Shown: positions 56,209 through 64,000 of the stretch, piece after piece
Layout: the number at the start of each line of letters is the position of its first letter
How positions within the stretch are numbered: position 1 is the stretch's first letter
Assembly: GCF_000512695.2 (NCBI RefSeq)
Contig: NZ_AZRW02000008.1
Span: forward strand, 1-64,000
Length of the DNA: 64,000 bases
Direction of reading: 5' to 3'
From: Pseudomonas sp. QTF5
GTDB taxonomy: Bacteria > Pseudomonadota > Gammaproteobacteria > Pseudomonadales > Pseudomonadaceae
Notes under the pieces: model-generated
Database searches by the model: none
The model's input: only the letters and a program-made list of their open reading frames with translations
What the model was told of the DNA's origin: nothing
Position numbers and translations under genes: made by a program

Positions 56209-57120
56209 TCAGGAAGCCGGGCTCGCCGCGCTGCCCTCTAACTTGCGCCACAACAACCGCACATTCGCCTTGCGCACCAGTGCACAGCGATAGAGACGAA
56301 TCTCCAGTGGCACGTGCCATTGCGGGCCGCCGCAGATCACCAGTTCACCCCGAGCCAGCTCGGCGCGGACACTGAGCTGCGGCACCCAGGCGATACCCAA
56401 TCCTTCCAGTGCCATGCTTTTGAGGCTGTCAGCCATGGCGGTCTCATAAATGGTGGTGAATCGCAGCGCTCGTTGACGCAGGAGCATGTTGACCGAGCGC
56501 CCCAGAAATGCCCCGGCGCTGTAGGCCAACAACGGCACGCTGGCCTCGCCTTCCAGGTCGAACAAGGGTTTGCCATCGGCATCGGCGGCGCAGACCGGAA
56601 GCATTTCGGTGTCCCCCAGATGCAGCGACGGGAAAATTTCCGGGTCCATTTGCATGGCCGCATCCGGGTCGTAAAACGCCAGCATCAGATCGCAGCCGCC
56701 TTCACGCAATGCATGCACCGCATCGCCGACGTTGGTGGCCACCAGTCGCGTCGCGATGTTCAGCCCTTCGTTACGCAACTGCGCGATCCAGCGCGGGAAG
56801 AAACCCAACGCCAGGGAGTGAGCGGCGGAAACCTGAATCACCTCGCCCTGCCCGCCTTCCAGATGATGAAGGTGGCGCAGCACTTCGCCCAGCTGTTCGA
56901 CCACGGTTCGCGCAGTGACTAGAAATAACTGCCCCGCCGCCGTCAGCTCGACCGGGGTGCGGGAGCGATTGACCAGTGTCAGGCCCAGCGCGGCTTCGAG
57001 GCTGCGGATTCGCCGACTGAATGCAGGCTGGGTCACGAAGCGTCGTTCCGCCGCCTGGGAGAAGCTGCGGGTGGCCGCCAGAGCACTAAAGTCCTCGAGC
57101 CATTTGCTTTCCAGATTCAT
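56209..57120 (-). CDS. LysR family regulator
   Basis: A 303-residue LysR-type regulator with an N-terminal helix-turn-helix (AERRFVTQPAFSRRIRSLE) and an effector-binding domain. It is divergent from aspA, whose start is 180 bases away, and is likely to control aspA or amino-acid use. This matches the gene order around aspA in P. aeruginosa. The effector is unknown. The ATG at 57120 was preferred to one eight codons upstream. Confidence 0.88.
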   Translation of the reverse strand: MNLESKWLEDFSALAATRSFSQAAERRFVTQPAFSRRIRSLEAALGLTLVNRSRTPVELTAAGQLFLVTARTVVEQLGEVLRHLHHLEGGQGEVIQVSAAHSLALGFFPRWIAQLRNEGLNIATRLVATNVGDAVHALREGGCDLMLAFYDPDAAMQMDPEIFPSLHLGDTEMLPVCAADADGKPLFDLEGEASVPLLAYSAGAFLGRSVNMLLRQRALRFTTIYETAMADSLKSMALEGLGIAWVPQLSVRAELARGELVICGGPQWHVPLEIRLYRCALVRKANVRLLWRKLEGSAASPAS

Positions 57121-57300
57121 CACGCCCTCCCGGACACGCACCAATTTAGGTCACACGCTCGCCGAACACGCGGCGTCACACGGACATTATGCCGAATGTG
57201 CATAGGCTAGTGTTTAACAGCATTGGCCCAAAATAGTTCACCAGCCTAGCATTTGCAGCGTTCCGGCACAGACCGGGTCCATATCGAGATGATTTCTATC

Positions 57301-58725
57301 ATGTCTTCCGCTGCATCTTTCCGCACAGAAAAAGACCTGCTTGGCGTACTCGAAGTACCTGCTCAAGCGTATTACGGCATCCAGACCCTGCGAGCGGTGA
57401 ATAACTTCCGCCTCTCCGGCGTTCCGATTTCGCATTACCCGAAACTGGTTGTCGGTCTGGCAATGGTCAAACAGGCCGCCGCTGACGCCAACCGCGAGTT
57501 GGGTCACCTGAGCGAAGCCAAGCACGCTGCCATCAGCGAAGCCTGTGCCCGATTGATCCGCGGCGATTTCCACGAAGAATTCGTGGTGGACATGATTCAA
57601 GGCGGCGCTGGCACTTCAACCAACATGAATGCCAACGAAGTCATCGCCAACATCGCGCTGGAGGCCATGGGCCACAGCAAGGGCGAATACCAGTACCTGC
57701 ACCCGAACAACGACGTGAACATGGCGCAGTCGACCAACGACGCCTACCCGACCGCGATCCGTCTGGGTCTGCTGCTGGGTCACGATGCACTGTTGGCCAG
57801 CCTCGACAGCCTGATCCAGTCGTTCGCCGCCAAAGGTGAAGAATTCAGCCACGTTCTGAAGATGGGTCGTACCCAACTGCAAGACGCCGTGCCGATGACC
57901 CTGGGCCAGGAGTTCCGCGCCTTCGCCACTACCCTGAGCGAAGACCTGGCGCGCCTGAAGACCCTGGCACCGGAGCTGCTGACCGAAGTGAACCTGGGCG
58001 GCACCGCGATCGGTACCGGCATCAACGCCGACCCGCGTTACCAGGCCCTGGCCGTTCAGCGTCTGGCAACCATCAGCGGTCAACCGCTGGTGCCGGCCGC
58101 CGACCTGATCGAAGCCACCTCCGACATGGGCGCCTTCGTGCTGTTCTCCGGCATGCTCAAGCGCACCGCGGTCAAGCTGTCGAAGATCTGCAACGACCTG
58201 CGCCTGCTGTCCAGCGGCCCACGCACCGGCATCAACGAAATCAACCTGCCAGCGCGTCAGCCAGGCAGCTCGATCATGCCAGGCAAGGTCAACCCGGTTA
58301 TCCCTGAAGCCGTGAACCAGGTGGCGTTCCAGATCATCGGCAACGACCTGGCCCTGACCATCGCGGCCGAAGGCGGCCAGTTGCAACTGAACGTGATGGA
58401 GCCGCTGATCGCCTTCAAGATCTTCGACTCGATCCGCCTGCTGCAACGCGCCATGGACATGCTGCGCGAGCACTGCATCGTCGGCATCACCGCCAACGAA
58501 GAGCGCTGCCGTGAACTGGTCGAACACTCGATCGGCCTGGTCACCGCGCTGAACCCGTACATCGGCTATGAAAACGCCACCCGCATTGCCCGTATCGCTC
58601 TTGAAAGCGGCCGCGGCGTGCTGGAACTGGTCCGCGAAGAAGGCTTGCTCGACGAAGAAATGCTCGCCGACATCCTGCGCCCGGAAAATATGATTGCTCC
58701 GCGTCTGGTGCCTCTGAAGGCTTAA
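57301..58725 (+). CDS. aspA: Aspartate ammonia-lyase
   Basis: A 474-residue enzyme of the aspartase/fumarase family that converts aspartate to fumarate and ammonia. The signature GSSIMPGKVNP is intact, as are GGAGTSTNMNANEV and the STNDAYPTAIR block. The ATG at 57301 fits the length of known Pseudomonas AspA. It is followed by a terminator and then by an amino-acid symporter and an asparaginase, so the region handles asparagine, aspartate and alanine. Confidence 0.96.
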   Translation: MSSAASFRTEKDLLGVLEVPAQAYYGIQTLRAVNNFRLSGVPISHYPKLVVGLAMVKQAAADANRELGHLSEAKHAAISEACARLIRGDFHEEFVVDMIQGGAGTSTNMNANEVIANIALEAMGHSKGEYQYLHPNNDVNMAQSTNDAYPTAIRLGLLLGHDALLASLDSLIQSFAAKGEEFSHVLKMGRTQLQDAVPMTLGQEFRAFATTLSEDLARLKTLAPELLTEVNLGGTAIGTGINADPRYQALAVQRLATISGQPLVPAADLIEATSDMGAFVLFSGMLKRTAVKLSKICNDLRLLSSGPRTGINEINLPARQPGSSIMPGKVNPVIPEAVNQVAFQIIGNDLALTIAAEGGQLQLNVMEPLIAFKIFDSIRLLQRAMDMLREHCIVGITANEERCRELVEHSIGLVTALNPYIGYENATRIARIALESGRGVLELVREEGLLDEEMLADILRPENMIAPRLVPLKA

Positions 58726-58792
58726 CCAAACGCTCGCTCTTCAATGAAGAGCACGCTCACCAGGTCGAGGGACTAGACACCTCTCACCTTTT

Positions 58793-58832
58793 GAGGGCTT
58801 GGGGATCTACTCCCTCAAGCCCTTTTTTTTAC
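58793..58832 (+). terminator. Terminator of aspA
   Basis: GAGGGCTTGGGG pairs with CCCTCAAGCCCTTT around a short loop, then TTTTTTTT follows, 67 bases past the stop. Confidence 0.85.
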
Positions 58833-58878
58833 CCTTTTGCGGATTTTCCAAACATGTTGAATATTTTCAGTTCCGCCA

Positions 58879-58950
58879 AGATCGCAGCCTTCGGCAGCTC
58901 CTACCGGGTTTGAGACCCCCTGTAGAGGCTACCGAAGGCTGCGATTTTTT
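58879..58950 (+). repeat. Palindromic repeat (second REP family)
   Basis: AAGATCGCAGCCTTCGGCAG and the inverted GAAGGCTGCGATTTTTT flank a variable centre. It is a relative of the element after argB (7955-8046). Confidence 0.75.
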
Positions 58951-59214
58951 AGATCTTGCAGCTCTCGTTTCGTCGCTTGCACCACAACCGTGCAGACGGC
59001 AGGCACTCTCCTATGTATAGTGCCGGCCCTCTTCGCGTGAGCGGTCGTCGGTAACGAGGCCCAAACCCATGCGAAACCCGAACTAATAACAAACCCGCGA
59101 TATGGAACGGGGACGAACCTTCGACCCACCTGTTGTGCCACGCGCAATCCGGTGTAACCCGATGTGTCGGACCATCCAGTATTCGCACACACAAAAAATA
59201 GCGAGGAATACTCC
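58951..59214 (+). other. Leader region of the alanine symporter gene
   Basis: About 260 bases before the symporter start. It contains GGCAC and GTGCC in inverted order around 59010-59032 near a TATGTATAGT promoter-like element, and then mostly unstructured-looking sequence. I cannot assign a known riboswitch. Confidence 0.35.
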
Positions 59215-60666
59215 ATGCTCGAAGTCATCAACGACTTCCTCTCAGGGAAAGTACTGATCGTGCTCATTGTCGGGCTCGGTAGCTACTTCACGATCCGCTC
59301 GCGTTTCGTTCAGTTCCGTCATTTCTTCCACATGTTCGCGGTGTTCCGTGACAGCTTGCGCAGCAGCTCCGAACAACTCAGCTCGTTCCAGGCCCTGATG
59401 CTCAGCCTCGCCGGCCGCGTCGGTGCGGGCAACATCGCCGGTGTCGGCATCGCCGTGACCCTTGGTGGCCCCGGTGCGGTGTTCTGGATGTGGGTGACCG
59501 CGCTGGTCGGCATGTCCAGCAGCTTCTTCGAATGCTCCCTCGGCCAGCTCTACAAGCGCTGCGACTCCGAAGGCCAGTTCCGTGGCGGCCCGTCCTTTTA
59601 CATTCAGCACGGCCTGCAGAAACGCTGGCTGGGCATGATCATGGCCTTCCTGCTGCTGATCACCTTCGGCTTCGCCTTCAACGGCCTGCAAGCCCATGCC
59701 GTGACCCACTCGCTGAACAACGCCTTTGGCTTCGACACCACCTATACCGGCCTGGCCCTGGCGGCATTGCTGGGTCTGGTGTTCATCGGCGGTATCAAGC
59801 GGATCGCCAAGGTTGCTGACCTGCTGGTCCCGGTGAAAACCCTGGTGTACATCGGCGTGACCATCTATGTGATCGTGCTGCAGTTCGACCACGTTCCGGG
59901 CATGTTGGTGACCATCGTGAAAAGCGCCTTTGGTCTGGACCAGGCGTTCGGCGGTCTGATCGGCAGCGCTATCGTCATGGGCGTGAAGCGCGGCGTGTTC
60001 GCCAACGAAGCGGGCCTGGGCAGTGCACCGAACGTGGCTGCCGTGGCCTCGGTCGAGCACCCGGTCGCGCAAGGCGTGGTTCAGGCGTTCAGCGTGTTCC
60101 TCGACACCTTCGTGATCTGCACCTGCACCGCGTTGCTGATCCTGCTGTCGGGCTTCTACACTCCGGGCTTCGAAGGCGACGGCATTGCCCTGACCCAGAA
60201 CTCCCTGGCCGCCGTGGTCGGTGAATGGGGCCGGATGTTCATTTCCGTGGCGCTGGCGTTGTTCGTGTTCACCTCGATCCTCTACAACTACTACCTGGGC
60301 GAGAACAACCTGCGCTTCATGATCGGCGAAAACCGCAAGGCACTGATCGCCTATCGTGCGCTGGTACTGGTACTGATCTTCTGGGGTGCCATCGAAAACC
60401 TCGGCACGGTGTTCGCCTTCGCCGACATCACCATGACCCTGCTGGCCTTCGTGAACCTGATCGCGCTGTTCCTGCTGTTCAAGGTCGGCATGCGCATCCT
60501 GCGTGACTACGATGACCAGCGCGCTGCCGGCATCAAGACCCCGGTGTTCGATTCGAGCAAGTTCCCGGATCTGGACCTGGACCTGAAAGCCTGGCCGGCC
60601 AATCCGCAAGCCGCCGCTCCTACGGCCGCAGCCGAGCCGCAAGGCGTGACCGCAGCGCAACGCTGA
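59215..60666 (+). CDS. Sodium/alanine symporter, AGCS family
   Basis: A 483-residue inner-membrane carrier that takes up alanine or glycine with sodium. It has about ten membrane segments, the family signature LAGRVGAGNIAGVGIA near residue 65 and GVKRGVFANEAGLGSAP near residue 260. The C-terminal tail (about 440-483) is Pro/Ala-rich and cytoplasmic. The ATG at 59215 follows GCGAGGAATA; the longer upstream frame is not used. Confidence 0.93.
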   Translation: MLEVINDFLSGKVLIVLIVGLGSYFTIRSRFVQFRHFFHMFAVFRDSLRSSSEQLSSFQALMLSLAGRVGAGNIAGVGIAVTLGGPGAVFWMWVTALVGMSSSFFECSLGQLYKRCDSEGQFRGGPSFYIQHGLQKRWLGMIMAFLLLITFGFAFNGLQAHAVTHSLNNAFGFDTTYTGLALAALLGLVFIGGIKRIAKVADLLVPVKTLVYIGVTIYVIVLQFDHVPGMLVTIVKSAFGLDQAFGGLIGSAIVMGVKRGVFANEAGLGSAPNVAAVASVEHPVAQGVVQAFSVFLDTFVICTCTALLILLSGFYTPGFEGDGIALTQNSLAAVVGEWGRMFISVALALFVFTSILYNYYLGENNLRFMIGENRKALIAYRALVLVLIFWGAIENLGTVFAFADITMTLLAFVNLIALFLLFKVGMRILRDYDDQRAAGIKTPVFDSSKFPDLDLDLKAWPANPQAAAPTAAAEPQGVTAAQR

Positions 60667-60674
60667 TCGGTAAA

Positions 60675-60700
60675 AAGCCGGGCGCATCCCCTGCGCCCGG
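60675..60700 (+). terminator. GC-rich stem-loop after the symporter gene
   Basis: GCCGGGCGCA and TGCGCCCGGC form a 10-bp stem, nine bases past the stop. No T-run follows, so termination is uncertain. Confidence 0.5.
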
Positions 60701-60814
60701 CGTGACACAGCTTGCGACCGGCGTCATGCTCGGTCGTATGTTGTGGCAGCTTTTTTGATGCTGCCGTTTTGGTTCGAGCTTGAGATCACATCGGTCGAAC
60801 GCGACCCCGGTCCA

Positions 60815-60855
60815 TCGCGAGCAGGTCGAATCGTCGCACCGTCGCTCCCACATCG
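60815..60855 (+). repeat. Decayed REP remnant
   Basis: TCGCGAGCAGGTCGAATCGT and the following CGCTCCCACATCG look like a REP copy with insertions, placed just before the asparaginase start. Confidence 0.4.
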
Positions 60856-60871
60856 TTTTCGGAGAACCTCC

Positions 60872-61876
60872 ATGAATTCCTCGACTTTTCCTGCTGCCCA
60901 GCACGTCATGGTGCTCTACACCGGCGGCACCATCGGCATGCAGGCCAGTGCCCATGGCTTGGCGCCGGCGTCCGGTTTCGAAGCGCGGATGCGCGAGTAT
61001 CTGCACAGCCAACCTGAACTGGTGGTGCCGCAGTGGCGCTTTCGCGAGATGTCGCCGCTGATCGACAGCGCCAACATGACGCCTGCCTACTGGCAGCAAC
61101 TGCGTGAAGCCGTGGTCGACGCCGTTGATGTCCAGGGCTGCGACAGCGTGTTGATCCTGCATGGCACCGACACCCTGGCCTATAGCGCCGCGGCCATGAG
61201 CTTTCAACTGCTCGGCCTGCATGCCCGCGTTGTGTTCACCGGCTCCATGCTGCCGGCCGGCGTGACCGACAGTGATGCCTGGGAAAACCTGAGCGGTGCG
61301 TTGGTTGCTCTTGGCCAGGGCCTGGCACCGGGCGTTCATCTGTACTTCCACGGCGAACTGCTCGACCCGACCCGTTGCGCCAAGGTTCGCAGTTTCGGTC
61401 GTCATCCGTTCAAGCGGCTGGAGCGTCAGGGCGGCGGTGTGAAAGCGTCCTCGATACCTGAGCGACTGAACTACAACCAGCCTAAACAGCTGGCGAAGGT
61501 CGCGGTGCTGCCGCTGTTCCCCGGCATCGGTGCCGATCAACTGGATGGCCTGCTCAACAGCGGGATTCAGGGTCTGGTACTGGAATGTTATGGCAGCGGT
61601 ACCGGGCCAAGCGACAACCCAGAGTTTCTCGCCAGCCTGGAACGGGCGCGGGACAAAGATGTGGTGGTGGTCGCGGTTACACAATGTCATGAAGGTGGCG
61701 TCGAACTTGACGTGTACGAGGCTGGTAGCCGCTTGCGTGACGCCGGAGTGTTGTCCGGTGGCGGCATGACTCGCGAGGCTGCGTTTGGCAAGTTGCATGG
61801 GCTACTGGGCGCAGGGCTTGAAGCCGCTGAAGTTCGGCAGTTGGTTGAACTCGACCTGGGCGGCGAACTGAGCTGA
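60872..61876 (+). CDS. ansA: L-asparaginase (type I, cytoplasmic-like)
   Basis: A 334-residue asparaginase that hydrolyses asparagine to aspartate and ammonia. It has both active-site threonine motifs: YTGGTIGM near residue 17 and LHGTDTLAY near residue 97. There is no signal peptide, unlike the periplasmic type II enzyme. The product, aspartate, is the substrate of AspA encoded upstream. The ATG at 60872 has GGAGAACC in front. The symbol follows the cytoplasmic type; the substrate range is inferred. Confidence 0.92.
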   Translation: MNSSTFPAAQHVMVLYTGGTIGMQASAHGLAPASGFEARMREYLHSQPELVVPQWRFREMSPLIDSANMTPAYWQQLREAVVDAVDVQGCDSVLILHGTDTLAYSAAAMSFQLLGLHARVVFTGSMLPAGVTDSDAWENLSGALVALGQGLAPGVHLYFHGELLDPTRCAKVRSFGRHPFKRLERQGGGVKASSIPERLNYNQPKQLAKVAVLPLFPGIGADQLDGLLNSGIQGLVLECYGSGTGPSDNPEFLASLERARDKDVVVVAVTQCHEGGVELDVYEAGSRLRDAGVLSGGGMTREAAFGKLHGLLGAGLEAAEVRQLVELDLGGELS

Positions 61877-61892
61877 CACAACACAAAACCTT

Positions 61893-61970
61893 GTGGGAGC
61901 GGGCTTGCTCGCGAAAGCGGTTGATCAGCCACATTGATGTTGGATGTACCGCCGCCTTCGCGGGCAAGCC
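61893..61970 (+). repeat. REPIN, partly decayed right arm
   Basis: The left arm is complete; the right arm CCTTCGCGGGCAAGCCCC lacks its CTCCCAC end. Confidence 0.8.
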
Positions 61971-62000
61971 CCAATACCTGTCAGTTAAGGTGCGGAACCT

Positions 62001-62088
62001 GTGGGAGCGGGCTTGCTCGCGAAGACGGCGGCACAGTCAACATCGATGTCGCCTGACATACCGCTTTCGCGAGCAAGCCCGCTCCACA
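62001..62088 (+). repeat. REPIN
   Basis: Two full inverted REP arms. The spacer (GACGGCGGCACAGTCAACA) is very close to that of the REPIN at 2650-2737, suggesting recent copying of this type. Confidence 0.9.
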
Positions 62089-62147
62089 GGATCGTCGTTG
62101 GGCATATAACTTGCTCGCCTCCAGCTACTTAACGGCTGGAAGCACCC

Positions 62148-63140
62148 ATGCTCCACTCCCACCTCACCACCCTCAACGCTGTCTCCCTGGTGCTCAACAC
62201 CTTCAAGGCCGAAGGCCTGTCCAGCGAAGCATTGCTGGCCGGCAGCGGCATCAGCGCGGCGGATCTGAGCCGGGCGGACACGCGCATCACCACCAACCAG
62301 GAGATGCTGGTTTGCGCCAACGCCGTCGCATTACGCCGCGATATCGGCCTGGAACTGGGCCGGCGGATGCACGTTTCTTCCTACGGCATGCTCGGGTACG
62401 CCTTACTCACCAGCGCCACTTTAGGTGACGCCTTGCGGCTGGCGCTGCACTATCCGGCGCTATTGGGAACACTGTTCGAGTTGAGCCTGGAGGAAGAGGA
62501 CGAGCGCATCTGGCTCACCGCGGGCGACTATCGGGAAAATCCGGCGCTGGCGCCGTTCAATGTCGAGTTTTGCCTGGTCTCGATGAAAGTCACCTGCGAA
62601 GACCTGCTCGGCCACCCCCTGCCTCTACTCGGCGCCCGCTTCGAACACCCGGCGCCGGACTATCAGGCGCGCTACGCCGAGCGTTTCGACTGCCCCTTGC
62701 AGTTCGATGCTGTGTCCAATGCCTTCGCTTTCGACAAACGCTGGCTCGAACAACCCCTGCCTCTGGCGGACGCCATCACCCATCAGGCCATGGCTGAACG
62801 CTGCCGAAAGCAAAACACCGAGTTCACCGGGCGTCAGGCCTGGCTCGGGCGTATCCGCCAACTACTCGCCGCACAACTCAACGCGGCGCCGGGCCTGGAT
62901 GGGTTGGCTGAACAGTTGAATTGCTCGGCGCGCACCCTGCGGCGACATCTGAAGGACCTGGGCTGCAGCTATCAGGAACTGCTTGATGAGTTGCGCTTCG
63001 AGCAGGCCAAGCGAATGCTCTGCGAAGATCAACTGCCGATCTATCGGATTGCCGAGGCGCTGGGGTTCAGCGAGACCGCGAGCTTCCGACATGCGTTTGT
63101 GCGCTGGAGTGGCGTGGCGCCGAGCCAGTTCAGGCCTTGA
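62148..63140 (+). CDS. AraC family transcriptional regulator
   Basis: A 330-residue regulator. The N-terminal domain (about 1-200) resembles the arabinose-binding-like AraC partner domain, and the C-terminal part (about 230-330) carries two helix-turn-helix motifs, with LDGLAEQLNCSARTLRRHL and YRIAEALGFSETASFRHAF. The target genes are not known. It is followed by REP repeats and then the deacetylase-family gene. Confidence 0.92.
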   Translation: MLHSHLTTLNAVSLVLNTFKAEGLSSEALLAGSGISAADLSRADTRITTNQEMLVCANAVALRRDIGLELGRRMHVSSYGMLGYALLTSATLGDALRLALHYPALLGTLFELSLEEEDERIWLTAGDYRENPALAPFNVEFCLVSMKVTCEDLLGHPLPLLGARFEHPAPDYQARYAERFDCPLQFDAVSNAFAFDKRWLEQPLPLADAITHQAMAERCRKQNTEFTGRQAWLGRIRQLLAAQLNAAPGLDGLAEQLNCSARTLRRHLKDLGCSYQELLDELRFEQAKRMLCEDQLPIYRIAEALGFSETASFRHAFVRWSGVAPSQFRP

Positions 63141-63162
63141 GGATGGCGGCGTTCTTCAGGCC

Positions 63163-63260
63163 GTCTTCGCGAGCAAGCCCGCTCCCACATTTGACCTTCA
63201 GCGAACACAGTATCGATGCACGACGCACATCCACTGTGGGAGCGGGCTTGCTCGCGAAGG
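63163..63260 (+). repeat. REPIN
   Basis: Inverted REP arms (CTTCGCGAGCAAGCCCGCTCC and reverse) about 60 bases apart. A third degenerate copy is at 63281-63322. Together they fill most of the 343-base gap, and no gene is seen in it. Confidence 0.88.
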
Positions 63261-63280
63261 CATTCTCAAGAACGCCAAAA

Positions 63281-63322
63281 GCTTCGCGGGCAAGTCGGAT
63301 CGCCGCACCGCTCGCTCCTACA
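63281..63322 (+). repeat. Degenerate REP copy
   Basis: GCTTCGCGGGCAAGTCGGATCGC followed by CGCTCGCTCCTACAGG is a REP-like copy interrupted in its centre. Confidence 0.5.
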
Positions 63323-63483
63323 GGGTCAGGTGCGTCATTCGAGGGCGTCGGCGTGCCAATAAGGGGCGAATTTCGGTCAAATCTTTTGGCCATATCGATC
63401 CCCTTTTGGCCTTTCCTGCCGTTCTCCCAAACGCCGCCCGCCGCAAGACTGTGTGCAACCGAATCAGCCTGCGGAGAACAAGA

Positions 63484-64000
63484 ATGCTGACGATCTACTC
63501 GGACGATCACCACTTGCATCACGGCCGTTGTGAATTGATGGACGGGCAATTGATGCCCTGCTTCGAAATGCCTTCACGGGCCGACCATGTGCTGGCACGC
63601 GTACAGCACCGCCATCTGGGCCCGGTCGAGGCGCCGCAGGATTTCGGTCTCGGGCCGATCAAGCGCATCCACAGCCGCGATTACCTCGACTTCTTCAAAG
63701 GGGCCTGGGCACGCTGGACCGAATTCAATACCGACGGCGACTTGCTGCCCTACACTTGGCCGGCCCGCACCTTGCGCCGGATCATGCCCACCAGCCTGCA
63801 CGGCCAGCTCGGCTATTACAGCTTCGACGGCAGCGCACCGATTACCGCCGGCACCTGGCAAGCGGCGTATAGCGCGGCACAAGTTGCCCTCACGGCCCAA
63901 GCGGTGATCCAGCGCGGAGCCCGCAGTGCTTTCGCCTTGTGTCGTCCACCGGGACACCATGCCGCCAGCGATTTGATGGGCGGTTATTGCTACCTCAACA
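63484..64000 (+). CDS. Histone deacetylase family amidohydrolase (partial)
   Basis: The first 172 residues of a deacetylase-fold enzyme, cut by the window edge. It begins MLTIYSDDHHLHHGR and contains the catalytic tandem histidines in CRPPGHHA, followed by GGYCYLN. This pattern is typical of acetylpolyamine amidohydrolases of Pseudomonas, which remove the acetyl group from acetylputrescine or acetylcadaverine. The substrate is inferred from family likeness. Confidence 0.85.
   Translation, partial: MLTIYSDDHHLHHGRCELMDGQLMPCFEMPSRADHVLARVQHRHLGPVEAPQDFGLGPIKRIHSRDYLDFFKGAWARWTEFNTDGDLLPYTWPARTLRRIMPTSLHGQLGYYSFDGSAPITAGTWQAAYSAAQVALTAQAVIQRGARSAFALCRPPGHHAASDLMGGYCYLN

Overview
This window is chromosomal DNA from a Pseudomonas species, most likely of the P. 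fluorescens group. The gene order rpmB-rpmG, radC/coaBC-dut-algC-argB, pyrE/crc, rph/yicC-gmk-rpoZ-spoT-ridA, exbB-exbD-tonB, oxyR-recG, hupA-like/rubredoxin genes, ubiC-ubiA, phoB-phoR, phoU-pstBACS, purK-purE, aspA is the conserved order seen near the end of the P. aeruginosa map. Most intergenic spaces carry the GTGGGAGCGGGCTTGCTCGCGAA-type palindromic repeats common in fluorescent pseudomonads, often as inverted pairs (REPINs).

Layout. 1-8046: ribosomal proteins L33/L28, an orphan peptide-binding protein, radC, coenzyme A synthesis (coaBC), dUTPase, algC and argB. 8148-9368: a small module of a zinc-ribbon-like protein, an unrecognised protein and a small membrane protein. 9564-20412: pyrE, the catabolite repression regulator crc, a glutamate carrier, RNase PH, yicC, guanylate kinase, RNA polymerase omega, the (p)ppGpp enzyme SpoT, RidA, a lipoprotein and an epimerase-like protein. 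20603-27981: TonB energising complex, OxyR, RecG, an HDOD protein and a small conserved protein. 28056-31355 is an accessory island: a DUF6124 gene behind a structured leader, an unknown gene, the remnant of a probable type VI lipase effector next to an intact DUF2931 lipoprotein (probable immunity), a broken second copy, and a DUF2388-like secreted protein.

31562-48690: HU, rubredoxin and its reductase, ubiquinone synthesis (ubiC-ubiA), then the phosphate regulon (phoB-phoR, phoU-pstB-pstA-pstC-pstS) with recognisable Pho boxes before phoB, pstC and pstS, interrupted by a CBS-domain membrane protein, an M23 peptidase and a response regulator. 48754-54569: an MHS-family transporter, thioesterase, mutarotase, DUF3299 protein, GlsB-like protein, a 158-bp palindromic MITE-like element, and purK-purE. 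54949-56179 holds the most unusual genes: two tandem, AT-richer genes for very small metzincin-type zinc proteases without signal peptides. 56209-64000: LysR regulator, aspartate ammonia-lyase, alanine/sodium symporter, asparaginase, an AraC regulator and the start of a histone-deacetylase-family amidohydrolase, which is cut by the window edge.

Most of the window is housekeeping. The items that merit attention are the metzincin pair, the structured DUF6124 leader, the decayed effector/immunity locus, the MITE-like palindrome, the two-hairpin purE leader and a second Pho box facing away from phoB. All calls come from reading the sequence; no database search was run.
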